Positions 40,154 to 50,768 of a stretch of DNA of 64,000 bases are shown here, piece by piece (the stretch's first letter is position 1; the number at the start of each line of letters is the position of its first letter). A program made the translations under genes and the position numbers. The notes beneath the pieces are model-generated. The model ran no database searches and was not told where the DNA came from. It saw only the letters and a list, made by a program, of their open reading frames with translations. The stretch is from positions 58,661,369 to 58,725,368 of the forward strand of contig OX442314.1 in assembly GCA_949358305.1 (NCBI GenBank), read 5' to 3'. The DNA comes from Strigamia acuminata (Eukaryota > Arthropoda > Chilopoda > Geophilomorpha > Linotaeniidae).

Positions 40154-40680
40154 TGCTGGAATTTTATTGATTTAGTAAGTCTGCCAATAAATGTTTGTTC
40201 CAAATAATTTCTTGACATTGGAAAAACTTCCGGTTTAAATCCTTCACTTTTTCGCCCCACAAAGACCTTCCGTCGGTCATAGTCCAACACACACCCTGCT
40301 TGTTTGAGGAAAGGATCACCTAGTAAGAGCTCATGACCAAATCCCCGCACTACTAATACCTCCATGCTGTAGTCCAATCTTCCAATGGTGACTGTAATTT
40401 TCCCAATTCCTTCAGGAGATATTAAGGAGTTATCAATTACCCTCAGTTTTATGTAAGGGCAAGGCCGACGAAACAGGTGCACTCTGTCTGCCAGTTCCTC
40501 ACTTATAATGTTTCTATATCCACCTGAATCCAATACACCTTTAACTTCCAAATCATCCACTACAACAGGTATTGTTAGCATCTCCTCAGTGGTGTTAATG
40601 TCAACTATTTCCAACTTCCTTCTCATCCTTCTTCTTCTCCTTCTTCTCTTTGACTGTCTTTGCGGCACTACTAGTTTCCC
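40123..40680 (-). CDS. pro: Element C pro: aspartic protease in its own frame
   Basis: The frame is entered by a -1 shift at 40680-40674. After an Arg-rich stretch (QSKRRRRRRRMRRK) it shows VKGVLDSGGYRNIISEELA, the retropepsin active site with DSG, and ELLLGDPFLKQAG, the second conserved strand. It is about 185 residues, normal for a protease with linker. It ends inside the start of pol. No ATG precedes it, which supports expression as a gag-pro fusion. Confidence 0.88.
   Translation of the reverse strand, partial: GKLVVPQRQSKRRRRRRRMRRKLEIVDINTTEEMLTIPVVVDDLEVKGVLDSGGYRNIISEELADRVHLFRRPCPYIKLRVIDNSLISPEGIGKITVTIGRLDYSMEVLVVRGFGHELLLGDPFLKQAGCVLDYDRRKVFVGRKSEGFKPEVFPMSRNYLEQTFIGRLTKSIKFQQCTNACFSLE
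40671..40680 (-). promoter_or_regulatory. -1 frameshift heptamer and gag stop (element C)
   Basis: The minus strand reads G GGA AAC TAG: a canonical heptamer in the gag frame directly followed by the gag stop codon. Pro is in the -1 frame and open there. I see no clear downstream stem. Confidence 0.75.
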
Positions 40681-41744
40681 CGGTTCTGTTGTTTTTGATT
40701 CCCAGGTGGATTTCTTGCTTGGTTATTACCGCTACCGGAATTACTGTTAGCAGGACCATTTCCCTGGTTACTATTATTTTCTTCATTATTCTTATTATTA
40801 TAACGCCAAGTATCACGCCTCTTCCCACCGCCACCTCTGTTTTGTGACGCACAGCAGGTGCAGTTGGGCTGATGGAAACATCCGGGTCCAGTTTGCTGCT
40901 GCTGAAAATTCTGCCAGTTCTGCGGAGAACTTTGCTGGAATTGCTGCTGCTTCTGCTGGGTTCCTTGGAAAAATTTTCCTCCTTGACGCTGATTGTTGAC
41001 TGGGGTAAACCAAGTCCCTTGATGGAAAATTGGAGAGATCGTCTCTTGCAATACGCCATTCTGCAAAAACATATTCTGTTCTTTTAGAAAGTTGTTTTCT
41101 GCTACAAGTTCTGCGAGCGACTTTGGGGCTTCTGCCACTCCAGTCAAATAAGTTGACGGTGCGACGGTCGCCTTGTCAGCCACAAGTTTCTGTACAAGGG
41201 TCAGTAAAGCTGTCGACGGATCTTCCTTCACTCCATGGGCTTCATAAAGCTGAACTCTTTCCATCAAATCATCCATAGCTGTAGGAAAAACTGTCATCAA
41301 CCTGTCTTTTATCGGCTGTTTCATAGCCTGATAGACATAGTTGATTTTCTGGGTTTCACTGAGGGCTGGTCTGGCAAATGAACACAAGTGGAGAACTTTC
41401 TTAATAAAGTCAATGGCTGTCCCTTCTTCATGCTTAAGGGCGTGTAGGGTATTGAGGACGTGCTCGGGCCTACGGCGGAATTTTTTCTGCAATGCTGCTT
41501 TCCATTCGTCCCAAGCCCAGCTAGGGTTAGCTTGTAGCTGCTCGACGTACCAGGAGAGCGCATCTTCCTTCATTACAATCGGCAGATGCTTGGCACGTTC
41601 CGTATCCGTAGCAACAATCGCTTCATAACCAACAATCCATTCGTCAATGTTTCCAGTTTTGGTATCATAATTGACTGGATTGCGCTTTTGCACTACTAGT
41701 CCTTTTAATAAGGTTTCCAAGGTTGCAGTTGAACTAGTCGCCAT
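40671..41744 (-). CDS. gag: Element C gag
   Basis: 357 codons from the ATG at 41744. The same frame extends upstream to 41939 but has no ATG there. The capsid-like part includes NIDEWIVGYEAIV, LSWYVEQLQANPSWAWDEW and KKFRRRPEHVLNTLHALKHEEG. The C-terminus is Gln/Asn-rich with a short Cys cluster (CFHQPNCTCC) and Arg/Gly residues instead of a standard CCHC knuckle. RNA binding probably relies on the Arg/Gly part (inference). Confidence 0.88.
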   Translation of the reverse strand: MATSSTATLETLLKGLVVQKRNPVNYDTKTGNIDEWIVGYEAIVATDTERAKHLPIVMKEDALSWYVEQLQANPSWAWDEWKAALQKKFRRRPEHVLNTLHALKHEEGTAIDFIKKVLHLCSFARPALSETQKINYVYQAMKQPIKDRLMTVFPTAMDDLMERVQLYEAHGVKEDPSTALLTLVQKLVADKATVAPSTYLTGVAEAPKSLAELVAENNFLKEQNMFLQNGVLQETISPIFHQGTWFTPVNNQRQGGKFFQGTQQKQQQFQQSSPQNWQNFQQQQTGPGCFHQPNCTCCASQNRGGGGKRRDTWRYNNKNNEENNSNQGNGPANSNSGSGNNQARNPPGNQKQQNRGN

Positions 41745-42523
41745 CTTGACTTCTTCTAGAGGTTCACTATCCTCTGGTTCTATCTCACTATCCAAATGTT
41801 CATCAGACTTGAATTCTGTTGTTAATGTGTAGTGTCGCTCTCTGTCTTCCGCAATTATACTTGATGATTTCTTGCGAAATGTTATATTTGAAGGATCCAG
41901 CTTCAATATGGATCCACTCCAACTATAGAAGGCACACACTCACAAAACACAAATTTACCTCACCTGTGAAACACTAATCACTAAAACACTTTCACCATGC
42001 TAAGGAGAAAAGAAAATAATTCATAATATTATTACTTATAACTGTGCATGAATTAAAATTGTTTTAAAACTATTTACAATTCTTAAAATTATTCAAAATA
42101 TTTATAACCTTAAAATGATTTATCATTAAAACTAGGCTTTAATTCTAAAATACTGTTTAATTGTTTTCAACTAATTAAATATTCAGTAACATGCAAACTC
42201 ATTTAACATTCATGCTCAGTTTCAACTCAAACACTTAAATATTCAACACTTTTACACAAGATAATTAAATATTCAACATTTTTACACAAAATAATCAAAT
42301 ATTCATTCCCAATTCTCAATTTTCACACTAAAATTGATTTTCACAAGTCTCTTTATTTGCTTTCAAATCTGATAATATTATAGGCAATTTGCTTTCTCAA
42401 CCTTACTCATTTTCAGGGACAAATTTTCAACTATTTTACTCAAAATTCCAGATTTTTACTAACATTTTAGCTCTTAAATAAAGCAATTATACAGGGACTT
42501 TCAAATCCGCATCTCCACCACTT
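41745..42523 (-). promoter_or_regulatory. Element C leader and primer binding site
   Basis: This is the untranslated leader between LTR and gag, AT-rich. On the minus strand, 3 nt after the LTR, TGGTGGAGATGC (42520-42509) equals the complement of a tRNA-Ala 3' end (GCATCTCCACCA). The match stops after 12 bases. Confidence 0.6.
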
Positions 42524-43067
42524 TGTTACGTGTGGGTTGGGGTGATCCACACACATAACAAATGCTAATTAATTTAGCAAAGACCTTGAAATCCTTTAGG
42601 TGAAATGATTGAGAGAACTGATTTATCATTTAAATAAATCTCTTTTATTCTATGGGATTTATTACAAACTTAACAAAATCAAATGATAAACATAATCCTT
42701 TATTTTACATAAACATAAAGCAAGAAAGCAAGAATGATAATCAAATTATATCTCTATGAATTTGGAAAGGCGGGGTGGGACCAAGCGCTGTGTGCGCTGG
42801 TCCACAGAAGCCTTTACTTACCATGTTAACTGTTTGAGGCTCAGAACATTTCTGCTCTCTCAAACCCACTTAGCTCACCAGGTAAACTCTGGGTCCACCC
42901 CCGCTCTACTTGATTGATTAGTCCAGTTGCCCTGTGCATAATTAACACAGTGACAACTGGTGAGCGGATTTGGAAACTCCAGTGTGCCTAGTGAGAGCTT
43001 TCAGAATTAATTCTCTAAACAGAGCGTTTAGGCCCGCTGTCGTACAGCGAGGTCTGCGCTCGTAACA
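42524..43067 (-). repeat. Element C 5' LTR
   Basis: 544 bp, identical by eye to the 3' LTR. It is followed on the plus strand by the second GTAT target copy (43068-43071). Confidence 0.95.
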
Positions 43068-44900
43068 GTATTTTTTCTTTACGCGGTCGCCAGTGCTACG
43101 ATTACGATCGTTTCGTTTGCTCAGATCGATTCCTTCGGCCTTTAACGAGCCAAGGAGGGCTCTTCCTAGCTCTCCCATCGTATACTGTCGACCTGTCGAA
43201 TCGGTAAACGCGCTTTGTCGGGGAGGGTCCTGAAACTCCTCCCGTCGGTGGTTGCTATTTTCCGATCGACGTCGTTTCTCTCTATCGCGCGGAGAGTTGG
43301 ATCTCTTCCGGCGATTACTGGATTTATCATGCCGTCTGTCGTCGTTGGACGAGGGGTTGGAGCTGGGGTCGGGAGACGGTGAGCGGCGTGGTAGGTTGCG
43401 CCGTGAAGAGCTTGACTCTTTCCGGCCTCTACGACGGTCTTCACGTTCCCTTTCTTTGCGTTCATCGCGTTCTCTTTCCCTTCGTCTTTCTCCGGAACCT
43501 CTTTCCGAATCGTGATGACTGGGTGCATTCGACTCCAGTTCATCCGACGATGAACCACTATTTCCGTAGTGATGCTGTTGTTGTCCTCTTTCGCGTTGAC
43601 GTTCATTTCGCGACGATGTGCGGTCTTCGGAATGTTTTCTTGAAGGTCCGTCGTCTTTGAGAATGGGTACCGGCTGTTGCCAGTCGCCACCCCGCGGGTC
43701 GTCACGTTGTCGGCTCGAGTGAGTCTGTTCTTCGTTGCGACGCGCGTTGTTCGCATTAATTAATCGGTTGATAGCGTTGTTCGTGTTATCGTCTAATGCC
43801 ATCATGCGAGGTCGAACGCGTTGTTCGGTCGAGACTTCCCGTTTGCGTGGAGTGACTGGCACTTCCCTTTTTCGCTCAGGTTTGGGGCTGACCTTCGGCG
43901 TGCGCTTCGGGTCGCCTTCGACGCTTTCGTCGGACAATTCTGACGAGCTGATTTCTGGCTTACGAACGGATTTTGGTTTGTCTCGTTGCAGCCTGGCCAT
44001 GAAAGCTCGTTCAGCTTCTTGTTGAGAATGGAATGCATAACGATGTGCATTTAGGGCTCGGTCCACTATTTCGACTTCTTCTGGAGTGATCGGAATACGC
44101 TGGGATTTGCCGTACTCGAGAGATCGCGCTTCTCTTTCCGCCAGCTTCCGCCTTCTCTCGCGGATGGCTTGCCGGGCCTCATTCTCGGCATCCGCTTCGA
44201 TTTGAGCAGAATCGACCATTCGTTGAGCGTATGCATCTTCAACAATGGTGATTTGTGGGGATAATCGGTGCGCTCTTAAAGCTGCACGAACTATTTGTAG
44301 TGTTTCGTACACTGTTATTTTCCCCGTCGGCAGAGTGTAACGCACACCTTCTGCTTGTGCCAACTGCATCGTATCAACTAATGTGGCCGAGACGCTATAA
44401 GGCTGGCTCGAAACACGTTCAGTATTTGACGCATTGGACTTGTGTCCTTCGGACCTGACCGAAGCTGGGCGGCTTTGCGTAATCGGCGTGTTTAGTGCCG
44501 AATTAGCTGTCGTATTTGAGGCAGTCTTTTGTATTGGAGACGCCGCTTTCGGACTGCCCACCTCGGTGTCGTGCGTTAGACGAGGCGATTGGGTGCGGGA
44601 TGAAACCTCGTTTCCGCTCGTCTCGCCGTCACGGTTAGGACGCGGCAGTTTGGAGTGAGATTGCTCTTTACCCCGCGCTGTCTCGTCCAATCGCTGCCTC
44701 GTCCCGGAACGAGACGGGTGCGATGCCTCTGATGCGCTTCTACGGTCGGGCTTAGGCTTACGCCTTTTTTGCCTCGAATCGTGCGCTGAGGCTTCGGGTA
44801 AGGGACCTCCAGATCGCAAGTGGTAATCGGCGCCTTTACGGCTACCGGCTCTCTTGTTTGCGTCGGAGTCGGAATCCGTTGCTCGGATATTGTCTGCCAT
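43068..44900 (-). pseudogene. gag: Element B gag, N-terminal part (split by element C)
   Basis: It starts at ATG 44900; the frame extends to 44924 without an ATG. It shares DYHLRSGGPLPE with element A's gag near the start and TMGELGRALLGSLKAEGIDL (A: TMSELGRALLNSFRREGIDL) near the break. Between them are long Arg/Lys/Glu/Ser-rich stretches. The frame runs into element C's LTR and stops at 42942; that last part is LTR sequence, not gag. Confidence 0.9.
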
Positions 44901-44948
44901 TTTTGGGTATGAAAATGATCTCAAGTTCTATTCGAGTCGTTTAAATCG

Positions 44949-44966
44949 ATCCCGGACAGGCCCCCA
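44949..44966 (-). promoter_or_regulatory. Primer binding site, tRNA-Pro-like (element B)
   Basis: TGGGGGCCTGTCCGGGAT on the minus strand, 2 nt after the LTR. It differs by one base from element A's site. Confidence 0.85.
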
Positions 44967-44968
44967 CG

Positions 44969-45961
44969 TGTCGCGCTCAACTCGGTCTGTCGCTGATACG
45001 TGGTATGAGTCACTCTCTAATCTCGCAATACCGCTTTACTCAAGCGGTTACTCAAAGAATGTGAAACGGCAAACAATGTAAAATGGTAAATATAATAAAT
45101 GTATTTATTATACGGGAATGTACAGTTAAAAGGGATAAAATATGTAAAGGAATAAAGGTAAAAGGGGTAAGGTGTGTGAAGTTGGCGGGAAACTGGTCGA
45201 GGTCGTCCTTTGTAGGCGCTCTGGATCCAAGATGGCGTCCGCGTAGCAACGTGGTGTCGTCCTGGGCCGGCGTGACAATGAATGGCGTCCTCGTCTCACG
45301 TTTCTCGTTCGGTCCTTCGGGCTCACGCTGGTCGGGCGCGAGTGAATGCCTAAAAGGTCTTACTTCGGCTGTTGTCTAGGTTTTAGGGTTTTGTGTAGGT
45401 GTCCGGCGATCACACAGCGGCGGACGCTTGGTGGTTCCCGGCGATACACACAGCGGCGGGAACGCTCGTCGTGGTTACTGCAATTTAGGCTTGTGCGACC
45501 GTTTGTCTGCACAACTCGCTAAATTGGAGTAGGTTTACTATTTCTAGCTTGCTAAAATAGTGCGGCAATCTTGTTTTGCAGGTTACTCTGCGGAGGTTAA
45601 CACAAATCAATCGTACTCACGTTGGAAGTCCCTTGTCCTAGGTCACTCCTTAAGTCTTTGTGCTTAGGCTTGATCGTTGTAGGACGTTTGGCTTTTACGT
45701 GTATCTTGGTTGATTTTTGTGTTGGTTCTGCCCGCTCAGTGCAAGGCAAATTCCTTTGCACAAAGCGGGGGTGACAGGTGACTAAAGCTACCCAATGGTG
45801 GAGAAGACGAATCTCCCCCACTCCCCCAGGGCAGACGCCCGTCCATTGACTAGGAGTCAATGCTCTGAGGGAAGGGAGGCGCGCGTGCGACTCCCTCCTC
45901 TTTACCCGTAAGTAGGCCACGAGAGAAACTCTTCGTGCCCCACCCCAGTCGGGTCACCACA
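44969..45961 (-). repeat. Element B 5' LTR
   Basis: 993 bp. It differs from the 3' LTR by about nine substitutions, all transitions as far as I can see, and by the 4-bp gap. It contains the donor-like GCCGAA|GTAAGACC (GT at 45363-45362), shared with element A's LTR. Confidence 0.95.
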
Positions 45962-46588
45962 ACAGGTTCAAATCCTGCTGTGAAAATTTTTACTTTTGTT
46001 TTTTAATTTTTTTTAGCAGTAATTTTAATGTTTGTAATTTTATGTTTGTTTTTAGAAAACTTTAATAATTAATTAATTTTAATTTTTTAACAAACATAAA
46101 ATTACAAACATTAAAATTACTGCAAAAAAAAATTAAAAAAATTGAAGTAAAAATTTTCACACACATCAGGATTTGAACCTGTGTAGAAAGATTCCTAGTC
46201 CATTGCCTTAACCACTGGACCACCACTACAAACTATTGTTGTCTTCATGAAGACAGTCATGTTGGTAAACAAAGTTCTGATGTCATGACATCATTAAATC
46301 TCAAATGATGAAATGACATCATTGAATATCAAATGATAAAATTAAACTTGGATCTTGGAACTACTTTTTACCTAGCAACTGTTGTTTACAGTATTCATAC
46401 ACTAGGCCTGATTGCTCAGATTGGATGCATACACAGACAAAATAGTGCAAACTTTGAGCTCATTGTTTGCATTGTTGGCTGTTTATGGAATGAAATTACT
46501 TTAGGGTCTCATTCAGCATGATATAACAATCCTTCTTGTTTAATATGACAACAATCTGTGAGTGTGTTATTCATGTGCTCCCCTTGTA
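45962..46588. repeat. Centre and right arm of the palindromic tRNA-like element
   Basis: It contains the palindrome centre (about 46060-46080, TTAATAATTAATTAATT) and the right arm that mirrors 24652-25060. ACAAACATAAAATTACAAAC-type inner arms flank the centre. No transposase. Confidence 0.88.
46165..46235 (-). other. tRNA-like sequence, intact inverted copy
   Basis: On the minus strand, box A TGGTCCAGTGG (46222-46212) and box B GGTTCAAATCC (46179-46169). It points toward the palindrome centre, as does its partner at 25011, so a Pol III transcript from either could read through into its own complement. No proper acceptor stem. Confidence 0.6.
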
Positions 46589-46702
46589 AGTTATACTTAT
46601 CGGAAGTAGTGACCAGTTGGACACCAGGTGGAGATTTGATAATATCTCCAAGGAAGGCACCCCATTGGATGCCACTAATCCTTCTGTTCTTAGGAGTATA
46701 CA

Positions 46703-47453
46703 GGGTGGTGCAGAAAGTCTGGTTCATAGTAAATAATTTCCAAACTGTTTTAGATGACGATTTAGCAAAATGATTGTTAGGGTAGTATGTCGGGGGAAAT
46801 CCAATTATGACATCCAACTTGACCTGAGAGGTCATCTTCAAGGTCATCCATATTGTAACTCGAGAACCGTGACAGTTAGAGCAAAAAAGTGAATTAGAAA
46901 GTTGTAGAGGATTATTCAATTAGTCTAGAACTGGTTTTAAAAAAATTATTAGTTTTGAGAAAAAAGGTCTGAAACATTAGTCTACTCAGCATTGTAACTC
47001 AGCTTTGTAACCTAAAACTATTGAGGCAACCAAGCTAATCCTCAATTAGGACACTTTATTGGGTCATACTTGTAAGTGGATGAGAGGAAACACAAAAGAA
47101 AAGAAATAATTTATTTTGGAAATACATTCCACATGATAGTTTTAGGTTACAAAGCTGAGTAGACTAACATTTCAAACCTTTTTTTCTCAAAACTTTTCAG
47201 TAAGAAATAATTTTTTTAAAAACAGTTCTAGACTAATTGGATGATGCTCTACAATTTTCTAGTTCACTTTTTTGCTCTAACTGTCACGGTTCTCGAGTTA
47301 CAATATGGATGACCTTGAAGATGACCTCTGAAGTCAAGTTGGATGTCATAATTGGATATCCCCCGACATACTATCTTTACAATCATTTTGCTAAGTCATC
47401 ATCTAAAACGGTTTGGAAATTATTTAGTGTGAACCAGACTTTCTGCACCACCC
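46703..47453. repeat. Foldback element, family F1, complete
   Basis: Termini GGGTGGTGCAGAAAGTCTGG and CCAGACTTTCTGCACCACCC, with arms of about 230 bp. TATACA is on both sides (46697-46702, 47454-47459), either a target duplication or a terminal motif. It is related to 23887-24618. Frames at 46509-46919 and 47237-47509 are mirror images of each other and not genes. Confidence 0.88.
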
Positions 47454-47459
47454 TATACA

Positions 47460-48430
47460 ATATAAACTCTGTTTTTCCACCAGACCTTCGGTTCTTTTGG
47501 TTTTTATGATTGGTCTTGTATCTTATATGTAATCTGAAAAGTCCCCCCAACATGTTCGTGACTTGCGATTGCAGCGGGGTTGGGGATTTTAGGGTGATTC
47601 GCTTCGGTGAAGGTCCTTTTGTAATTGACAGGCGGTGAAGGGATCGTGCACCGCGAATAAAACCGGGATGGTATCCGTGTACGGTATTTATACTTGCTGC
47701 TAATAATTACCCGGTGGTTGGTACCACCCAACGTGGCCACTTGCTGCACAAACAAATACCCGGCCATGGATCACGCGGTCCTTCGGTCATAACGCTGTAC
47801 ATGGCGGATGGAGGTTTTCCTCCCGCAATGGTTTAAACGCCATTGTGATTGACCCCGCCGAAATTCGAATTATTACTAATAACTAATTGCTTCTTTATAT
47901 ATGTTTTCCGTAGCTTAAGAATTGTTTGATTCTTATTACATCGATTGAAAGAATCGATGATTGTTGTAGCTCTCAGCGATGCGGAGAATTCTCCGCATCC
48001 ACGTGCGTTATCATTGCGTGGCCCAAAATAGGCCTAGCACCGTAAAGCCAGCCCTATCCCTCGGTTTCGCCCGGACATCCAACCAGATGTCAGCTCCAGT
48101 TATTTCATGTGTATTAGAAGCCGGACTCTTTGTTAATAAACAACAATAATTATTGATATCGTATTGTAAGTTATTCGCTTGTATTTTCACTTAACCAGAA
48201 CATAGTTTAGCTTATTCGGTAGATTAGATTTATCCATTAAAAGGATGAAAAGGTAGAATCGTCACAACCCGGATAACCCCTAGTCGTCGTACCGACATTA
48301 CATGTGGAAGGGGGGACAAGGGCGAGACGTGCCCCATAATAGTAAACGCAGGGGCGACGTGGAGCTGAAGGAAAGGTCCTTAGTTGGCCGTCCTGAGGCT
48401 CACAGTATTATTAATTACAAAGTTTAAATA
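47460..48430. other. Unassigned sequence with several perfect inverted repeats
   Basis: No gene. A 22-bp perfect palindrome lies at 47978-47999 (GATGCGGA, GAATTC, TCCGCATC). TAAGAAT/ATTCTTA with a 6-nt centre is at 47916-47935, and CATCGATT/AATCGATG with a 5-nt centre at 47939-47959. The style matches the hairpin tract at 13-21 kb. Confidence 0.45.
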
Positions 48431-48781
48431 AACAGCCTATCTGGATATTGTTTGATTAGAACTAAAAATATACCTGCAAGTCAAATTTCTTAAGAGACAA
48501 TGCAGCAAACATCCTTTTAAATTGTCATCGCAAGGATTTCGCTTACTGTTGATGAAGTGATACTGAAAAAAAAAACATGCTACAGTTAAATTAGAATGTA
48601 TCTTTAATGTGTTTTGCAATTCAGATACCCAAGTAACATCCGAAGGAATATTCGGGGCCTAATGTTGCATGAATATGACAAAGATTTGAATCTAGTTCAC
48701 TTTAACGACCACATTTCAGTGACGCCGCAACAGCTCAAATGACCCGATCGCTAAAGTGAACGTCGATAAAAATCTTATATA

Positions 48782-48975
48782 AAAATCTGATAAATTTAGT
48801 CAAAATTATCCCAAAATCTAATAAATTAAATAAAAAATATCCCAAAATCTAATAAATTAAATCAAAAATATCCCAAAATCTAATAAATTAAATCAAAAAT
48901 ATCCCAAAATCTAATAAATTAAATCAAAAATATCCCAAAATTTAATAAATTTAAGCAAAAATATCCCACAATATG
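48782..48975. repeat. 31-bp minisatellite, about six copies
   Basis: CCCAAAATCTAATAAATTAA recurs with CCC at 48810, 48841, 48872, 48903, 48934 and 48965. The inner copies are almost identical; the outer ones are diverged. Confidence 0.93.
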
Positions 48976-50044
48976 TCAAAGTGCATCAAATTTTTTTAAA
49001 AACTAATCACAAAATTCTGAAATTTATCCAAATCCATATTCCTTGTTAGTCAACTTGTCACCAACAACACCGCTCCTTTCATTTCAACCCTCAAACCCAT
49101 CCAACAAACAATTAGAAAATAAATGATTGACATAAAATGCCAATCCCAAAAAATTAATCCATATTTGACTATGACAGCTTAATCTTGGCTGACAACACAA
49201 TACCTCAAAAATCATAACCAAAAGTTCTTGTCCCTTTCCCACAATCCCCTACAAAATTTCAAAGACGTCGCTAAAACATTCATGAAATGTGCTGAACGAA
49301 TTTTTCGGTTGACCCGTCGGGCGTCGCAAAAAAATGACCAATTTTGGCTTTTTTCGCTAAAATTGCATTCGCTAAAGTAAGCTACGGTAATCTGAAAATT
49401 TGGCCCAAATTTGACAAAGTTTTGCACAATAATTTTGGATGTCTTATTTCATAAAGGTCTTGAAAATCTTTCTTACTTGTTGAACATTAACTTTATAAAC
49501 ATATTTTTGGCGCAGAATCAACTTATCTGTTTCGCTGTAATAGTTGATTTGTGAATGATCAATCAATACCTGAAAAATCAGAGAACAAGTGCACCAGTTA
49601 TTTAGACTGAATTGAATTTATAAACAACATTTAACACAGCATTTGCTTTGCCAGTGTGTTGATACCAATACAATTATTAAGTGGACATCTCAGCCAATTG
49701 CGAGACTCTGAATGTGGCCCCACAGTTTGAGAAACGCTGCTCTGCCGAATAGTTTTTACTAGCTACTAGACAAAGATTAAGGAATTTTAAGAACACTATG
49801 TGCAGTCATAAAGTCATTCACGTTTAACTGAAAACAGACTAAAGTAGCCACAATGTTTAGAGAAGGGAAGGTTAAAATGTTGTTTAAAATATTGTTTAGC
49901 ATAAATTCTCTCCATTAGACTGCCGGTCTTTATTTAAACGAGTGGGAATGGGAAATCTTAAATGGGTCATTACATATTTATTTATTTATTTATTTTTTTT
50001 ATATATCTCACACTCAAGGAGTAAAGGTTACCGGACATTCATTA
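48976..50044. other. No gene recognised
   Basis: Moderately AT-rich DNA. A TTTA microsatellite-like run lies near 49976-50000. No supported coding frame. Confidence 0.4.
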
Positions 50045-50230
50045 GTGCATTGGAAATATCCCTCAACCCGGTTATACAATTGTTAGCACAATGCGCCCTT
50101 TTCAAGTTAATTTTGGCTGAAAAAATGCCATTTTTTGTACAAAAATGTAGTTTTAGCAGTAGTAAATGAACTTGAAAAAGGCGCATTGTTATAACAATTG
50201 TATAACCGGATTGGGATATTTCCAACGCAC
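50045..50230. repeat. Small foldback element
   Basis: GTGCATTGGAAATATCCC at the left is matched by GGGATATTTCCAACGCAC at the right. The arms of about 63 bp include CGGTTATACAATTGTTA and a GCGCATTGT-type segment. Non-coding. Confidence 0.8.
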
Positions 50231-50494
50231 TGTCCAGTCCCTGTAAATTGTCGATGTGAAACTAAATACGAAATAACAAATTGGTTGTGTATTAAATGTG
50301 AAATAAGCTTCAAGTTTGGACAATCCTGAATGAAGTTTGAAAGGATTTACAATAAACTTTGTATTGTAAAATTGGTCTATCTGTTAATGCGCGCATCTCT
50401 AACAAAACGTGGGTGGGGACTTCATTCTGCCAATAGTGCGCATATACACAATGAGAGAATTTACGCTTGTCTAAATTATTTCACATAGGCCTAC

Positions 50495-50661
50495 CCGAAC
50501 GGACAAACATTGTGCTGGGAATTTTAGTTTGATCACCATCTTGTAATTTAAATTTCCATATGGGAGCCGCAAAGCTAAATGAAAATGAATTCACAAATAC
50601 TGAATGTGTATAAGATTTTTCTTCGTTTTTTTTACTTACCACTTGAAACTCGAGCAGTAGG
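50495..50661 (-). CDS. Two tentative downstream exons of the DEG/ENaC-like gene
   Basis: On the minus strand a 22-nt piece (50661-50640) lies between TTTTTCAG and GTAAGTAA, and an 80-nt piece (50574-50495) between CATTTAG and GTAGGC. Read in the phase left by the first exon, both are open, and the join gives LPYGN, recalling the family's YPYGNC. A 22-nt exon is unusual. No transcript evidence is available. Confidence 0.3.
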
Positions 50662-50768
50662 CTGAAAAATAGTATCATAATTTTGAATTGTCAGATTAAT
50701 GCGTGATTTTCCCTAAAATGAATTGCTCAATTATTGGTAAATGGAATGAAAGTGAAATGGAGCCTTAC

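Larger units (their letters stand above)
35617..43067 (-). mobile_element. Element C: complete Ty3/Gypsy element nested in B's gag
   Basis: 7451 bp, with 544-bp LTRs identical by eye, TG...CA ends, and target duplication GTAT (35613-35616 and 43068-43071). Minus-strand order: LTR, primer site, gag, pro, pol, LTR. Pol is not closely related to A or B (different linker, integrase and LTR). All frames are open, so this is a recent insertion and the youngest event at this locus. Confidence 0.96.
25061..45961 (-). mobile_element. Element B: Ty3/Gypsy relative of A, split by element C
   Basis: A minus-strand element with LTRs at 25061-26057 (3') and 44969-45961 (5') and a 4-bp target duplication ACAG (25057-25060 and 45962-45965). 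Without the nested element C it is about 13.4 kb. It has the same primer site, gag, frameshift signal, pol and spliced ORF3 as A. The LTRs differ by about nine transitions and one 4-bp gap, and pol has one frame break, so it is older than A and at present inactive. Confidence 0.95.

Noticed and set aside
45083-45379. 98-codon frame identical in both B LTRs
   Set aside because: It is plus-strand, opposite to the element, and identical only because LTRs are copies; no protein features.
46509-46919. 136-codon minus-strand frame
   Set aside because: It crosses from the palindrome arm into a foldback arm and has a mirror image at 47237-47509; a repeat by-product.
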